From contig NC_135714.1 in assembly GCF_964656455.1 (NCBI RefSeq), forward strand, positions 83,225,903-83,289,902: a DNA stretch of 64,000 nucleotides, written 5' to 3'. A model generated the notes under the pieces. The model had not been told where the DNA came from. It did no database searches and saw nothing but the letters and a program-made list of their open reading frames with translations. Origin of the DNA: Halichoerus grypus. Taxonomy: Eukaryota > Chordata > Mammalia > Carnivora > Phocidae. A program made the translations under genes and the position numbers. How positions within the stretch are numbered: the stretch's first letter is position 1; each line of letters starts with the position of its first letter. Below, one piece after another: positions 23,290 through 34,720 of this stretch.

Positions 23290-25120
23290 TTACTGCTTTG
23301 CTACTGAATGATTTTGATAGTGTTACTAGTTAAACTCCACTATTTAAATATAAAATTATAAAATGGGAGGAAATACATGGAGTACTATAATGTGTTTCAG
23401 TATATAAAAAATATTGAATCTACACGTATAAAATATGTATTTTTGTATACTTTTATTTGTAGTGACTTTTTTCCATGGGAACAGCCTCTTCTGAATTGTT
23501 ACCCGCCTTCAAATTGAAATTGGAGGATAGAAATTTTATTTACTGTCCCACCATGTCTTCATTAATTGATGACTCACCTGCTCTGTTTACCTTTCATGTT
23601 TTAAGTGCTCTGATCAATAAGAATTGACTCTTCTAATTTTGTATTTGGAAGTGAGGGATTATTCCAGCCATATAAACACCTACTGGGAATAGACTTGCAA
23701 CAATATAAGCTTTAAGAATCATTTGGCTTAATTTGTCAAAAACACTTCTTTTTTATAGTAATAATATAAACTTAAAGGATCTTTTGTTTCATTTGTCAAA
23801 TAATACTTATTATCTAACAACTGAAGCGTATAATCTTTGGTGGAAACTGCTGGGTCTCTAAGTGGTATTTTATGTTTGTTTCTGGCTTGGATTCCAGAAA
23901 CCACTTGTTCCTCCTGTTTTAGATAAATGAGATGTCCCACAGCTGTGGAGATGACAATTCCAGCCTTTTATTGTTCAGCTTGGTTTTTTCCATTGGTTCT
24001 CTTTGACCCTCACCCAGATTATCTAAGCCTTAGAAAAAAAGAAGAAAAAGTGATTCTTAGTAATAATCAACATAAATGTAAACCTGGCCACCTCTTTACT
24101 AACTCCAGTCTGCCAACTTGGAAACATGTAAACCCATCCATTATTTAGTGTCTATTTCCTTTTCCTCCAAATGAAAGCATGTTTTGTTGTTTTTTTTTAA
24201 TTTGATTTTATTGGAGCATTCAAAATAGCATAATGATTTGTACTTTTGACCTAATGGTATTTTGTGTTTCCTCAATAGAATTTTACCTTTTTTTAACTTA
24301 CGATTTTGAAACTAAAACTTATTTCAAGATTTTAGAATTGTGAATAGCAAAGCTTTATTTTGCTGTCATGTCTGTGCCTTTGTTCTTCGTATAAAAATAG
24401 AAAAAACAGTCAAGGTAGTGAATGCAGCAATCACAGGTTCATGGTTTATTAAAACCAAATTTCTTAGTCCCTTCTTAACTACTCATCTGTGTACTTTGAG
24501 CCTCATCCGTGTCCAGTGTACTCTTCCCTACTCTTGGCGAACCCAGTAAGATATACCCTTCTGAGTTAGCACCTGTGTTTCCTTACATCATTTTATCCTG
24601 GAAGAAGGAAATCTAGGTTTAATATTAGCCTAAACAAGCCCTTGTTGTAATACCAACATTGTAAAACCAAATATCAACCATCTGGGAATTAAACACTGTA
24701 GAATCATTTGAGAGACCCTTTTCCTCAACAAGAGTTGGATGCTGACATCCAACACTTAGGGTGCTCTGTATATCATAGTCCATGGAAATGGTGCCTCAGG
24801 AGAAATTCCATGTACAGCCTACACAAGCATACCCAAGAGCCCCGCTTAATTTCCATTAGCTTAATTGGTCCAATATTGATCACCATCGCATCTGTCTTAT
24901 AATTCCTCACATTTCAAAATAAACATTTTTTTATCGTAAGCTACAAAAAATTCCCTACTATTTGGAGGTCTTTATTTTTATTCTCTATATTCCAACTTGA
25001 AAAGAATTGATCTTTACTCAATATTATAACTGAATATAAATTTTTACATAAACATAGCTTAGTAATATGAAAAAATAAGGCAACATAAAATGTATTCTGT
25101 CATAAAATAATGATCTTAAT
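23290..25120. other. Intronic sequence without recognised feature
   Basis: AT-rich intron. Short open frames only. No splice-flanked exon and no repeat that I can name. Confidence 0.5.
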
Positions 25121-25134
25121 GAAGATAATAGAGA

Positions 25135-25375
25135 TAATAGTTGTTTAGTGCTTTCTATGTGGCAAGCTCTGTGCTAAGTACTTGATATTATTTAACATTC
25201 ACAATAACCCTGTGACATTAGGCATGTTTATAGTCATTTTTTACATCCAGAGAGGTCAAGAGTGAGAAATTGCTGAAGCTCATGTGAGTAATAAATAGAA
25301 TAGTGAGATTTGAATCCAGATTTGTCTGACAATACTTCTGGACTCAAGCTCTTAACCTATATAACCTACATGTAT
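25135..25375 (-). repeat. MIR, antisense
   Basis: TAGTGCTTTCTATGTGGCAA, GCTCTGTGCTAAGTACTTGA, ATTCACAATAACCCTGTGAC, GAGATTTGAATCCAGATTTG and CAAGCTCTTAACC: a long reversed MIR. Confidence 0.8.
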
Positions 25376-25479
25376 TTATAGATGGGATGTTTAATAGCAA
25401 TACCAATCATCACTATCATCTACAAATATTTCCAATATTCCACAATTGGGATATAATAAGCAAATATTGACTCCACTCT

Positions 25480-25975
25480 TTGTATCAAAATTCCTTGTTC
25501 TCCAAAAAATTCACCTGCTTTTTTGATTGGGTAGCTTTGCTCTTTGCCCTCTGCATATGGCCTGCTCAACTTAGCTTTGGCTTGCACCAATTCTCCTTAC
25601 CAAGAATACCCACATTCTTCCTTCTTACACCAATTCATCTATTGTTTATTCATCCATTAGCTCGGTAATCATGCATTAGTTCCTGGGACTAGATTCAAGA
25701 TTTAGCTCTCAAATTTTACCCATTTTTCAAATTCCAGCTCTAGTTATTACAACCTAAGATGATTTCATTCTTTTTATCTTCTATTGCACTCTTTAGCCAA
25801 ACCAGACACTTAAGGGACTACAATTGTTTTATGCATTTCACTTTTATTTTCCTAGCTAAATATGTAGCATCCTGGGAACATATTATATGTAACATATTTT
25901 GTATACCCCCTGGAAACTTGCCTAGTATTATAGTATTATGCACATAGCAAACATTCAATAAATATTTATTGACTG
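25480..25975 (+). repeat. L2 3' region, sense
   Basis: TTGCCCTCTGCATATGGCCT, ACCCATTTTTCAAATTCCAG and the terminal CACATAGCAAACATTCAATA followed by AATATTTATTGACTGACC. Confidence 0.6.
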
Positions 25976-26168
25976 ACCAAAGTTGGTGATAATTGTCATG
26001 CTCAAAATGTTATATGGCATGTATAGATACATACTAAGAATTTCCCTGAGTTTTGCATATTTTTGTAAAGTTGCCTGTACCAGAAACTCCTCCCTCTTCA
26101 AGATGCTTTAGTTGCATTCTGAATACTATTCTGAAATCAAGAAAGGTTCATTAAGAATGATTCTTTTA

Positions 26169-26349
26169 GGGTCGCCTGGGTGGCTCAGTCGATTAAGCAT
26201 CTGCCTTCACCTCAGGTCATGATCTCAGGGTCCTGGGATTGATCCCCACATCGAGCTCTTTGCTCAGCGGGGAGTCTACTTCTCCCTCTCACTCTCCCTC
26301 TGTTCTCTCTCTCTCTCAAATAAATAAATAAAATCTTCAAAAAAAAAAA
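26169..26349 (+). mobile_element. Can-SINE, sense
   Basis: GGGTCGCCTGGGTGGCTCAG head, AAATAAATAAATAAAATCTT tail. Duplication AAGAATGATTCT at 26153-26164 and 26350-26361. Confidence 0.96.
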
Positions 26350-26758
26350 AAGAATGATTCTCCTAGCTTTGACCTTTGACCTATATGATTACATCCTCCT
26401 TCTATCTCTGACATTTTTCTCTGTTTTTCTCTCTTTTACCAAACCCCTTCTTGCTGCTGTCTCCATTCTATTCAACATCATTTCTAAATGATAGATACAA
26501 CTATCTGGTTTTTGTTTTCAGTGTATTGTTCAGAAGCATCTAATACCCAATCAATCCATGTAATTTCATGACAACCTTTTAAAAATTTTTTTCATTTCTA
26601 GGAAAGAAATATAGTAGGATTTGATTAAATGTAATTTATAGTTTATTGTCCAATTGAATCTAAGCACTCTTTTGTTATCTTTATAACTTAATTGGGATTT
26701 TGTACTTATTCTTCAATTCAATTCTATCAGTCTGTTTCATAGTTAAAAGTCTTGTTGA

Positions 26759-26939
26759 GGGGCGCCTGGGTGGCTCAGATGGTTAAGCGTCTGCCTTCGG
26801 CTCAGGTCATGATCTCAGGGTCCTGGGATCGAGTCCCGCATCAGGCTCCCTGCTCCTTGGGAGCCTGCTTCTCCCTCTGCCTCTCTCTCTCTCTCTCTGT
26901 CTCTCATGAATAAATAAATAAAATCTTTAAAAAAAAAAA
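26759..26939 (+). mobile_element. Can-SINE, sense, young
   Basis: GGGGCGCCTGGGTGGCTCAG head and a pure poly-A end. Perfect 14-bp duplication AAAAGTCTTGTTGA at 26745-26758 and 26940-26953. Confidence 0.97.
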
Positions 26940-27174
26940 AAAAGTCTTGTTGACTTAAAAGTTTATTTGACCATCATAAAATTAACTGATTTCTGTTTTT
27001 CCAAATTGGTGAGATTCTTAACTTCATAAAGACATGGGAAGAATCACCATTTAATGGCCATATATCCATTCCAAATGTATTTTCAAATGTTACATGAAAC
27101 AATGCAAAGGATATCTAAGATGTTGATATTATATCTTGACCTCAGACTCTGACCTCCTGTTTCATAGGAAAGAT

Positions 27175-27368
27175 TTTTTTAAGATTTTATTTATTTACTT
27201 GACAGAGAGAAACACAGCGAGAGAGGGAACATAAGCAGGGGGAGTGGGAGAGGGAGAAGGAGGCTTCCTGCTGAGCAGAGAGCCCAATGTGGGGCTCGAT
27301 CCCAGGACCCTGGGATCATGACCTGAGCCAAAGGCAGACACTTAACGACTGAGCCACCCAGGTGCCCC
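27175..27368 (-). mobile_element. Can-SINE, antisense
   Basis: TTTAAGATTTTATTTATTTA to GCCACCCAGGTGCCCC. Perfect duplication AGGAAAGAT at 27166-27174 and 27369-27377. With the sense copy 236 bp upstream it forms an inverted SINE pair. Confidence 0.97.
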
Positions 27369-27569
27369 AGGAAAGATGTTTTTAATCAGTGTTTTCATCT
27401 CTAAATGACAAAAGTTCTCTAGAGGGTACCATATAGCATTGAGCTGAACAGAAATTTACATAGCCATATTTGACCCTTTTCCTCCAGCCTTTGGCATCAA
27501 AACTGTAAAAAATCTTGTTCATCTCATCTCCTTGATATTTATTAAATATGCCTTCTTCATTAAATATTT

Positions 27570-28385
27570 TCTTTCACTAGTCCTCAATATCCTTCACCTT
27601 TACTATTGAAATAGCCCCCTCTCCCTCTTACCCACTATTACCAGAATTACTTTTCTAAAATACAAGCAGGAACATGCTTCTTCCCACTTCTTGGGAAGTA
27701 ATTACATACTCAAGAACCTTTAAAAGTTTGTAAAATCAAATCATAATGCACCACCACATCTTGACATTCAAATATATCCTTCCATGCAACCTAATCAAAC
27801 CAACTAGGAACCATTCACCAGGTCGTCCTACTGTTTTAGTCATGTTTACCCATCAGCCAAGAATTTGCTTCCTCCCTTTTTTTTTTTTTCAGATTAAAAC
27901 CATACTTACCCTCTAAGTCTCAGCTTGAATACCACCTACCCTCAATTGTTCTCTGTTCCATCCACCTGATGGAAATGATTACATGTTTCTATCTTATAGC
28001 CTCTTTCAAGTATATGTATATTTTAAAAGCTTGTTTCATTTTTTTAATTTTTTTAAAGATTTTATTTATATATTTGACAGAGAGAGACACAGCGAGAGAG
28101 GGAACACAAGAAGGGGGAGTGGGAGAGGGAGAAGCAGACTTTCCACCAAGTGGGGAGCCCAATGTGGGGCTCTATCCCAGGACCCTGGGACCATGACCTG
28201 AGCCGAAGGCAGATGCTTAACGACTGAGCCACCCAGGTGCCCCTAAAAGCTTGTTTCATTTTGCCTTATCTATATTCCTTCTCTTCTCCACAGTTGTAAA
28301 ATTCTTGAGGTTTGGGATCATGATTTTCATGTCTGTATATCCCACTCTGCCTAGTACCATGTTTTGTGCACGTGTGCTCTGGATG
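27570..28385 (+). repeat. L2 3' region, sense, interrupted by a Can-SINE
   Basis: TAAGTCTCAGCTTGAATACC, ACCTACCCTCAATTGTTCTC and, after the SINE, TGTAAAATTCTTGAGGTTTG, GGATCATGATTTTCATGTCT and CCACTCTGCCTAGTACCATG follow L2. Confidence 0.65.
28043..28243 (-). mobile_element. Can-SINE, antisense, nested in L2
   Basis: Poly-T and AAAGATTTTATTTATATATT to GCCACCCAGGTGCCCC. Duplication TAAAAGCTTGTTTCATTTT at 28024-28042 and 28244-28262 (19 bp). Confidence 0.97.
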
Positions 28386-28695
28386 TTATTACCATCTTCA
28401 CAACCCTTGTCTACAATAAAACACTTTCACTGACATCTCTAATTCATTTGTTGAAAAATTTTAAGCACAGTTGACCTATTCATATCATGGTTCTTGAAAT
28501 TCTATACATGTTGCCTTCCATTCTTCACTTCCATTTTAGGATTCTTCAATCCAGTATGAATTCATCCAATTCTGTTATAATTCCCCTCACCAGGGTCACC
28601 AGTGACTTTATTGAAAAATACTGTGAACTGTTTTCAGAGTTTTTCTTTTTCATTCCTGGTGAATCATTTAATATTGGGATTTACTTGAAACCCTC

Positions 28696-29141
28696 TGTCT
28701 TAGTCCATTCAGGTTGCCATAACAAAAATTCCATAAACTGATGCTTATAAGTAACACCTACTTTTAAGAGAAACAAATTCTCTTAAAAGATGTAATGAGA
28801 GCTAAAATAATATAGTCCTACTATGCGCCTTTGAAAAAAATGACTACTTTTCACCAGTCTGGAGACTGGGAATTCCCAGAATGTGGTCCCAACAGATTCA
28901 ATGTATGGTGAGGGCACTGTTCCTTGTTCATAGATGGCTATCTTTTCACTGTGTCATCATACAGCAGAGGGGGTAAAGGATCTCTGTATGTTACTTTTAT
29001 AATGTACTAATCCCAGTCATGAGGGCCCTTTCTAATGACCTAATCACCTGCCAGAGGCCCTACCTCCTAATACCATCACCTTGAGAGTTAGAATTTCAAC
29101 ATATGAATTTTGGGTGTAGACACAAACATTCAATCTAAAGC
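28696..29141 (-). repeat. MLT1/MST-like MaLR LTR, antisense, carrying a 78-bp insert
   Basis: TGTCTTAGTCCATTCAGGTT, GCCATAACAAAAATTCCATA, AGTCTGGAGACTGGGAATTC, TCTTTTCACTGTGTCATCAT, CACTAATCCCAGTCATGAG-type text, TCCTAATACCATCACCTTGA and CATATGAATTTTGGGTGTAG match the reversed LTR order. The family call is tentative. No retroviral genes are present. Sequence at 28766-28843 is foreign to it. Confidence 0.6.
28768..28842 (+). repeat. 75-bp templated insertion, copy of 30088-30162
   Basis: All 75 bases are identical to 30088-30162, same orientation, 1,320 bp apart. It sits inside the LTR-like repeat and is bracketed by CTACTTTT at 28758-28765 and 28844-28851, an 8-bp target-site duplication. 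Confidence 0.98.
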
Positions 29142-29149
29142 GTTCTCTC

Positions 29150-30080
29150 TCATGATTTTCTGATATCTCTGCCTCCAGGTTTTCCCCTTCACTTTTATAA
29201 CTATTTATTCTAATATCCTTTGCTGAATCCTAGAATATAGACCTCAGGAAAGTTTGAAGCAAATGGTGAATCCAGGAATGATCATGATATAGATATAAAT
29301 TAAAGAGAATGGAGTGAATAAGATCACCTAGAGAAAATGCATTCTGTGACAAGAGGAAAGGGACTAGTATGGAACCCAAGAAAAGCCAACCTGTAAAGAG
29401 GGCTGGGCAGTGCAGACTATAGACCACATATAAAAACAACTTTTGCTTGGAAAAATATCTAAATCCTACATTTTTATTGTGACACATTATTTTAGTATTG
29501 TATCAGTGTGTGGACAAGAGAATAAACCAGTTATCCACAGATTCCTTTCAAATTTTGGAATTCCATAATTTTAAATAAAAATAACTATTTCTTACATTCA
29601 CAGCTATAATCCTAACAAAAGAATGAATTGAAATTTTGTCATTCCCACTTTAGTGACAGAGATGGCTGAAATCAAATCAAGTGTATGGTCCAATAAAGGT
29701 ACAGGTACCTCATCGATGAAGCCACACCTGTGGTGGGTTTGAAACAAACACTACCAAAAGAGTGAGAGTGTGGTCACAGGGTCACGTGCCGAGCCTGGAG
29801 TTCATAGCTGTTGTTAGAGCTGCATCATGGGCAGAGATTAAGATCAAAAGGCTGTCTAAAAAAATGGAGCATATATCCTCAGGACAAATTTTAGTCCGTA
29901 CTAAGGAAAATGTCCACTTTTCCCTCCCCTCACAGCTCATCTCTTTTATTCTTCTTTATTCTTTTCCAGTCATGGGCGGACTTCCTATTTAATTTTTACA
30001 CTCAAGATTTTAATTCCTATTATATAAAGAGAACTTTGTAAAAAATCATATGATTCTACTTTTATACCATATTCCTAAAG
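29150..30080. other. Intronic sequence without recognised feature
   Basis: No named repeat and no exon-like frame with splice sites. Confidence 0.5.
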
Positions 30081-30087
30081 GCCTAAG

Positions 30088-30162
30088 GAGAAACAAATTC
30101 TCTTAAAAGATGTAATGAGAGCTAAAATAATATAGTCCTACTATGCGCCTTTGAAAAAAATG
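30088..30162 (+). repeat. Source copy of the 75-bp insertion
   Basis: It lies in sequence that I cannot assign to any repeat family. It is the probable donor, because the other copy has target duplications and interrupts a known repeat. Confidence 0.9.
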
Positions 30163-30169
30163 TTTGAGG

Positions 30170-31075
30170 CTCTGATATTATTATTCATGGCTTTAGTAAA
30201 TCATTGTTCATTATTACTCACATTTAGGAAGTATAATCTTTATTACTTCCATTGGAATATTATCTCAGATTCTGCAGCTTAGTGCCTTCATTTAGGATAA
30301 AATGTAAAATATTACAGGGCCAATTCATTACTCTTCGAACATATATGTGTCTTCTTACTCTCATTCCACAGACTGCCATGTGCTTTACCGCTGGCAAAAT
30401 CGTGAAAATCAACAGTATGGAAAGCTGGGCGAGAGTTAAGCTAATTATAATATCTTCAGAATCTCATAACAAGATTTGGAAACCAACTGCCATGCGAAGA
30501 TTGTTTTTATTCACTCCCTCAAAAATCAGAAAATTATGATCAATTTGTACAGTGCTAGATGCCAAAGCCAGGTGGAGCTTTATAAACCTCAGTCAACAAG
30601 AAGTTCTCTTTTTAGTTTATCTTTGATAATGAATGATTTTAATTTCATTAAACATTGTGTGCTGCAAGGACTATCTGTGGGCTGGAATATTAAATTGAGC
30701 ATATTCAGCTAGTAGATTTTATTATTTAAGCTGGATTTTTCATTTAGAGAACTGGGACTCAAGGCAAGTATCAAGGTAATTTTTTAATCCAATCTCCTCA
30801 CAAAAAAAGCAAATTAATAAAATTTTGCCCTGATTATCTGATTATTTCTTAATTCTCCATTTCACCTCTAAGGACTGGATTTGTGTAGTGAAGTAAAATA
30901 TTGTATTCTAATCATTTTATTATTTTGTCTTCTCTCCCTATAAAAAAATGATAGTTGTGAGAATGGAAATTATGTCTCTTCTTTTATTTTTAACTTATTT
31001 TCCCTAATTGCTAACAGAGTAGTTAGCACATATTAGGCCTGCATAAATATTTAACAATTGAATGAAGTCAGAGTC
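30170..31075. other. Intronic sequence with a possible L2 end
   Basis: The stretch 30960-31070 (ACAGAGTAGTTAGCACATAT, TAGGCCTGCATAAATATTTA, ACAATTGAATGAAG) looks like a sense L2 3' end. 30.25-30.42 kb may be another L2 piece. Nothing else recognised. Confidence 0.4.
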
Positions 31076-31116
31076 TAGCCTTAGAAAAAGGAACTTATTA
31101 AAGAATTACCTCTTTT

Positions 31117-31313
31117 GGGGCACCTGGGTGGCTCAGTCGTTAAGCGGCTGCCTTTGGCTCAGGTCATGATCCCAGGGTCCTGGGATCGAGCCCCGCATCG
31201 GGCTCCCTGCTCAGCGGGAAGCCTGCTTCTCCCTCTCCCACTCCCCCTGCTTGTGTTCCCTCTCTCGCTGTGTCTCTCTCTGTCAAATAAGTAAATAAAA
31301 TCTTAAAAAAAAA
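31117..31313 (+). mobile_element. Can-SINE, sense, young
   Basis: GGGGCACCTGGGTGGCTCAG head; CTCTCGCTGTGTCTCTCTCT end region. Perfect 17-bp duplication AAAGAATTACCTCTTTT at 31100-31116 and 31314-31330. Confidence 0.97.
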
Positions 31314-31584
31314 AAAGAATTACCTCTTTTTTCCATTCTTATCTCTATTATCTTGCAAATTATCTAAGTATTTCTAATAACAAAACCACAATGCCACACT
31401 TCAATCACATAGAAAACTTATATTTCCGTTCTTTTTCTATCAGCAGAACTTCTAGAGGCACACAGTTGAGAAGAAATAAGTTCAATAATTATTGATTTAT
31501 TATTGATGATTCTCCCATCAAATCGATGTGATCACTGTGCTTATTAAATGCAGATCTATATTTTATAGCATGAAGGAAACATGT

Positions 31585-31800
31585 GCAGGCTACATTTTTG
31601 AGCACTTACTATGTGGTAGAAGTAATATGTGCTTTGCTTACATTATTCTAATTTAACCCTCTCAGCAAACTGATGGCATACATATTACTATTCACATTTG
31701 GCAGGATAGAATATGAGATTTAGAGTTAAGTATCTTGCCTGATATCATGCAGCTAATAAATAATAGAGCTGTGATTTGTCCTTAGATTGACTTCACCATC
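31585..31800 (-). repeat. MIR, antisense
   Basis: TTTTGAGCACTTACTATGTG, TTATTCTAATTTAACCCTCT, ATTACTATTCACATTTGGCA and ATCATGCAGCTAATAAATAA. Confidence 0.7.
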
Positions 31801-31978
31801 CATTCTCTGCCCACCGCACCACACAGCCAAATACCAAAGTGATTGTATGTCAGAGGGCTATCACACTTGTCTTTGAAGCCATCATTGATTTCATTCAAGT
31901 TATTCATGTCACGAATCTAACATATTTTTGAAGATAAATCTGATTTTAAGTGTAAGGAACTCAAGTAAGAAACCTATT

Positions 31979-32342
31979 TGTTTTTATTATGTTATGTTAA
32001 TCACCATACATTACATCATTAATTTTTGATGTAGTGTTCCATGATTCATTGTGCATAACACCCAGTGCCCCATGCAGTATGTGCCCTCTTTAAATACCCA
32101 TCACCGGGCTAACCCATCCCCCCACCCCCCTCCCCTCGAGAACCCTCAGTCTGTTTCTCAGAGTCCATCGTCTCTCATGGTTCGTCTCCGCCTCCAATTT
32201 TCCCTCCCTTCATTTCTCCCTTCCTGCTATCTTCTTTTTTTTTTTTTTAACATATAATGTATTATTTGTTTCAGAGGTACAGATCTGTGATTCAACAGTC
32301 TTACACAATTCACAGTGCTCACCATAGCACGTACCCTCCCCA
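31979..32342 (-). mobile_element. Carnivore L1 3' end, antisense, 5'-truncated, young
   Basis: TTATTATGTTATGTTAATCA, CCATACATTACATCATTAAT, TAACACCCAGTGCCCCATGC, GTCTCTCATGGTTCGTCTCC, TATTTGTTTCAGAGGTACAG and TCACCATAGCACGTACCCTC are near-consensus for the recent carnivore L1 3' end. The right side is the truncated 5' end and joins a 31-bp inverted repeat. I find no normal target-site duplication. Confidence 0.92.
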
Positions 32343-32421
32343 ATATCAGGCAATGCAGACACTAATTGTTTTCCTTCCTCTCTTTCCTGAGAAAACAATT
32401 AGTGTCTGCATTGCCTGATAT
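32343..32421. repeat. Perfect 31-bp inverted repeat, 17-nt loop
   Basis: Left arm 32343-32373 (ATATCAGGCAATGCAGACAC and 11 more bases) is the exact reverse complement of right arm 32391-32421. The loop is 32374-32390. All 31 pairs match; the next outer pair does not. It starts exactly where L1 consensus ends. Confidence 0.98.
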
Positions 32422-32424
32422 ACA

Positions 32425-33115
32425 AAATGTCGGTTTTACATAATATTTATGAACCTGCTCAAATCTGTCGAACTTAGCTACTTTTTAAATTTGGAAAGCT
32501 TCTTCCTTCAATACATTTTTGGGCTTGCTTGTTTGTTCATTAATACAAATGTCATATAGCTTAAGTTATGACACAAAAATGATTCCATTAGATTGTAACC
32601 TCAGTGAACACACATACAGCCCCACACACTGACACACTTGCCCACAGTCTCTTTATTAATTCACACTGATTTTGAGCTCATAATATCTAGGCTTGTGAAT
32701 AGTACATAGGAAATTTTCACATAATTTCTGAAACCTTTGAAAACCATCCCTGTTATCTAACTAGTAAAAACTTCCATGATATGATTTTAACAGTATTATG
32801 GATTTTTTTTAATAGGTTCTTGATCTATCTTATGAAATAAAGAGGTCAGGGTAATTGGAAACAAAGAATGGCTTAAATGTATTAAACAATGCATTTAATA
32901 CCAAAGCATGCAAATATCAATCAACATGTCAATCTCCCTTGTAAAGTTACATGGCTTTTCATATTAGCATTTGATTGAGTCCACCAAGGGGAAAATATGA
33001 CTTAAATATAAAATGGGCTTCTGAATCAGGCTCACTGTAAAAAAATACTAAAGAGAATTTTATTTTCAAGATTCCACTGGAAATCAAAAACCATGTTGTT
33101 TCTCTGGGTAGCATT
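32425..33115. other. Intronic sequence without recognised feature
   Basis: AT-rich. No repeat or exon recognised. Confidence 0.5.
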
Positions 33116-33116
33116 A

Positions 33117-33268
33117 GTTAAGGAAGGAAGGAAGGAAGAAAGAAGGAGGGAGGGAGGGAAAGAAGGAAGGAGGGAAGGAAGGAAAGAAAGAAAAGGAAGG
33201 AAGGAGGGAAGGAAAGAAAAGGAAGGGAGAGAAGGTAGGGGAGGGAAGGGAAGGGAAGGGATGGGATG

Positions 33269-33334
<66 letters not shown>

Positions 33335-33348
33335 AAAAGAAAAAAAAA

Positions 33349-33408
<60 letters not shown>

Positions 33409-33452
33409 AGAAAGAAAGAAAAAGAAAGAAGGAAAAAGAAAGAAAGAAAGAA
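33117..33452 (+). repeat. Long polypurine microsatellite, (GGAA)n then (GAAA)n
   Basis: About 336 bp with almost no pyrimidine on the + strand (a few T at 33237-33270). AAGG units grade into GGGAAGGGAT units and then a pure GAAA array with a poly-A break near 33340. It creates open frames of up to 167 codons in several frames; these are not genes. Confidence 0.97.
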
Positions 33453-33454
33453 TA

Positions 33455-34074
33455 AATTCCACTGGGGTCCCATTGGCCAAAGTGAGTGACCAACCAAATT
33501 GATGAAATCAATATGCAGGTCAAATACTTTTGCATACCAAAGCTATTATAAATGTAATAATGCTTCAGTATGGATGCTTCTAATTTTTAAAGGGACATTC
33601 CCAATGCAGAGCAAATGGACTCATCATTTCAGCTTTAATAAAAACAAAAGCATAAATCATTTGAATAATCACTTACAGTTTGTGGTAACAAAATGTGACC
33701 TATGTTAATGCAACGAACCTCCATCTCTTTCTCTAGATGCTTTCTCACAGTTGTCACTGGTATTACTTTCCTTACTCTAGGAGCACAAATATGTTCCACT
33801 ACTGTGGACCCTATGTCTCCTTCAGAGATTATAAACAAAGACTAGCAATTCAGAGATAACAGATTTCTGTCTTTTTTCAGTAATTCTCCCTTCTGAGTGT
33901 AGTGAAACTGACTTCAGAAAAACAAACATAAATCCCCTTACTCTGTTTCTTTTTTCTTTTTAAAGATGGAAAATAAGCCATTTTACAATTCCACTGTCTC
34001 ACTGTATTATAATACTTGATGTAATTAAGAATGTCTTTTGAACAGATTAAAGATACAGAAATGTTAAAATGAAG
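33455..34074. other. Intronic sequence without recognised feature
   Basis: No repeat recognised; short open frames only. Confidence 0.5.
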
Positions 34075-34085
34075 GAAAGCTCATG

Positions 34086-34280
34086 CTTTGTTTTTGGTTT
34101 TGTTTTTTTTTTTTTAAGATTTTATTTATTTATTTGAGAGAGAGAACATGAACAGAGCAGAGGGAGAAACAGACTCCCCACTGAGCAGGCAACCTGATGT
34201 AGGACTCGATCCCAGGACCCTGGGATCATGACCTGAGCCCAAGGCAGACACTTAACTGACTGAGCCACCCAGGTGCCCCT
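34086..34280 (-). mobile_element. BANK1: Can-SINE, antisense, 361 bp upstream of exon A
   Basis: Poly-T, AAGATTTTATTTATTTATTT to GCCACCCAGGTGCCCC. Perfect duplication GAAAGCTCATG at 34075-34085 and 34281-34291. It is opposite in orientation to the copy downstream of exon A. Confidence 0.97.
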
Positions 34281-34641
34281 GAAAGCTCATGGTTTTTAAG
34301 AGAAATAGTCCTGTTCAATTTTATTTAAGACTTACTTATTGCACCTAAATTTCATGACTATTGTTTTGAATCTTAAAGTAGTTGCTCTAAGTTTCATTTT
34401 TAAATTAATTTATTGTCTATTATAAACATTCTATTGCCACAGTTATACTTTTAATACTTTGTGTCATTGAACACTTGTAGATGGCACAAATATAATAGCC
34501 AAGATACATAGTATAATCAAAGTATTTAAATAAAAACTAAAACAATTATTTCCACAGGTATTAACTTCCATTTGGTGTATGTAGATGCAGATGTATTAAA
34601 ATTAATGGATATTGTTAAAAATTACATTCATTTTTTTTCAG

Positions 34642-34720
34642 ATCCCAGAAGTTAGCAGAAATGATGAGCAAGAAAATGACTATGAAGATGATATTACCTC
34701 ACTACTTACATATTCTCCCA
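34642..34720 (+). CDS. BANK1: BANK1 coding exon A (probably human exon 8)
   Basis: This 79-nt exon has 26 full codons plus one base. It enters in phase 0 and leaves in phase 1. The acceptor is strong (a run of eight T then CAG at 34639-34641) and the donor is CCA|GTAAGT. The peptide reads IPEVSRNDEQENDYEDDITS and then LLTYSP. It matches the human segment that follows the last ankyrin residues, sharing the NEQENDYE-type core (here DEQENDYEDD). It is acidic and carries two tyrosines (in NDYED and LTYSP) that could be phosphorylated, by inference. The split last codon, A plus CC of exon B, gives Thr. The exon number is inferred by counting from the human A383T variant site, which lies in the previous exon. 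Can-SINEs of opposite orientation flank it 361 bp upstream and 192 bp downstream. Confidence 0.95.

Noticed and set aside
26759..26850. tRNA gene from the tRNA-like SINE head
   Set aside because: The heads keep A- and B-box resemblance but are SINE promoters with diverged stems, not functional tRNA genes.
33032..33535. Open frames of 78 to 167 codons in both strands
   Set aside because: They arise from the (GAAA)n/(GGAA)n microsatellite, which lacks stop codons in several frames; products are pure Lys/Glu/Arg or Ser/Phe/Leu repeats.
1..34641. Search for the preceding BANK1 ankyrin exon
   Set aside because: I looked for sequence coding for the AERHGHKELKK-like segment with a phase 0 donor and found none; it must lie upstream of the window.
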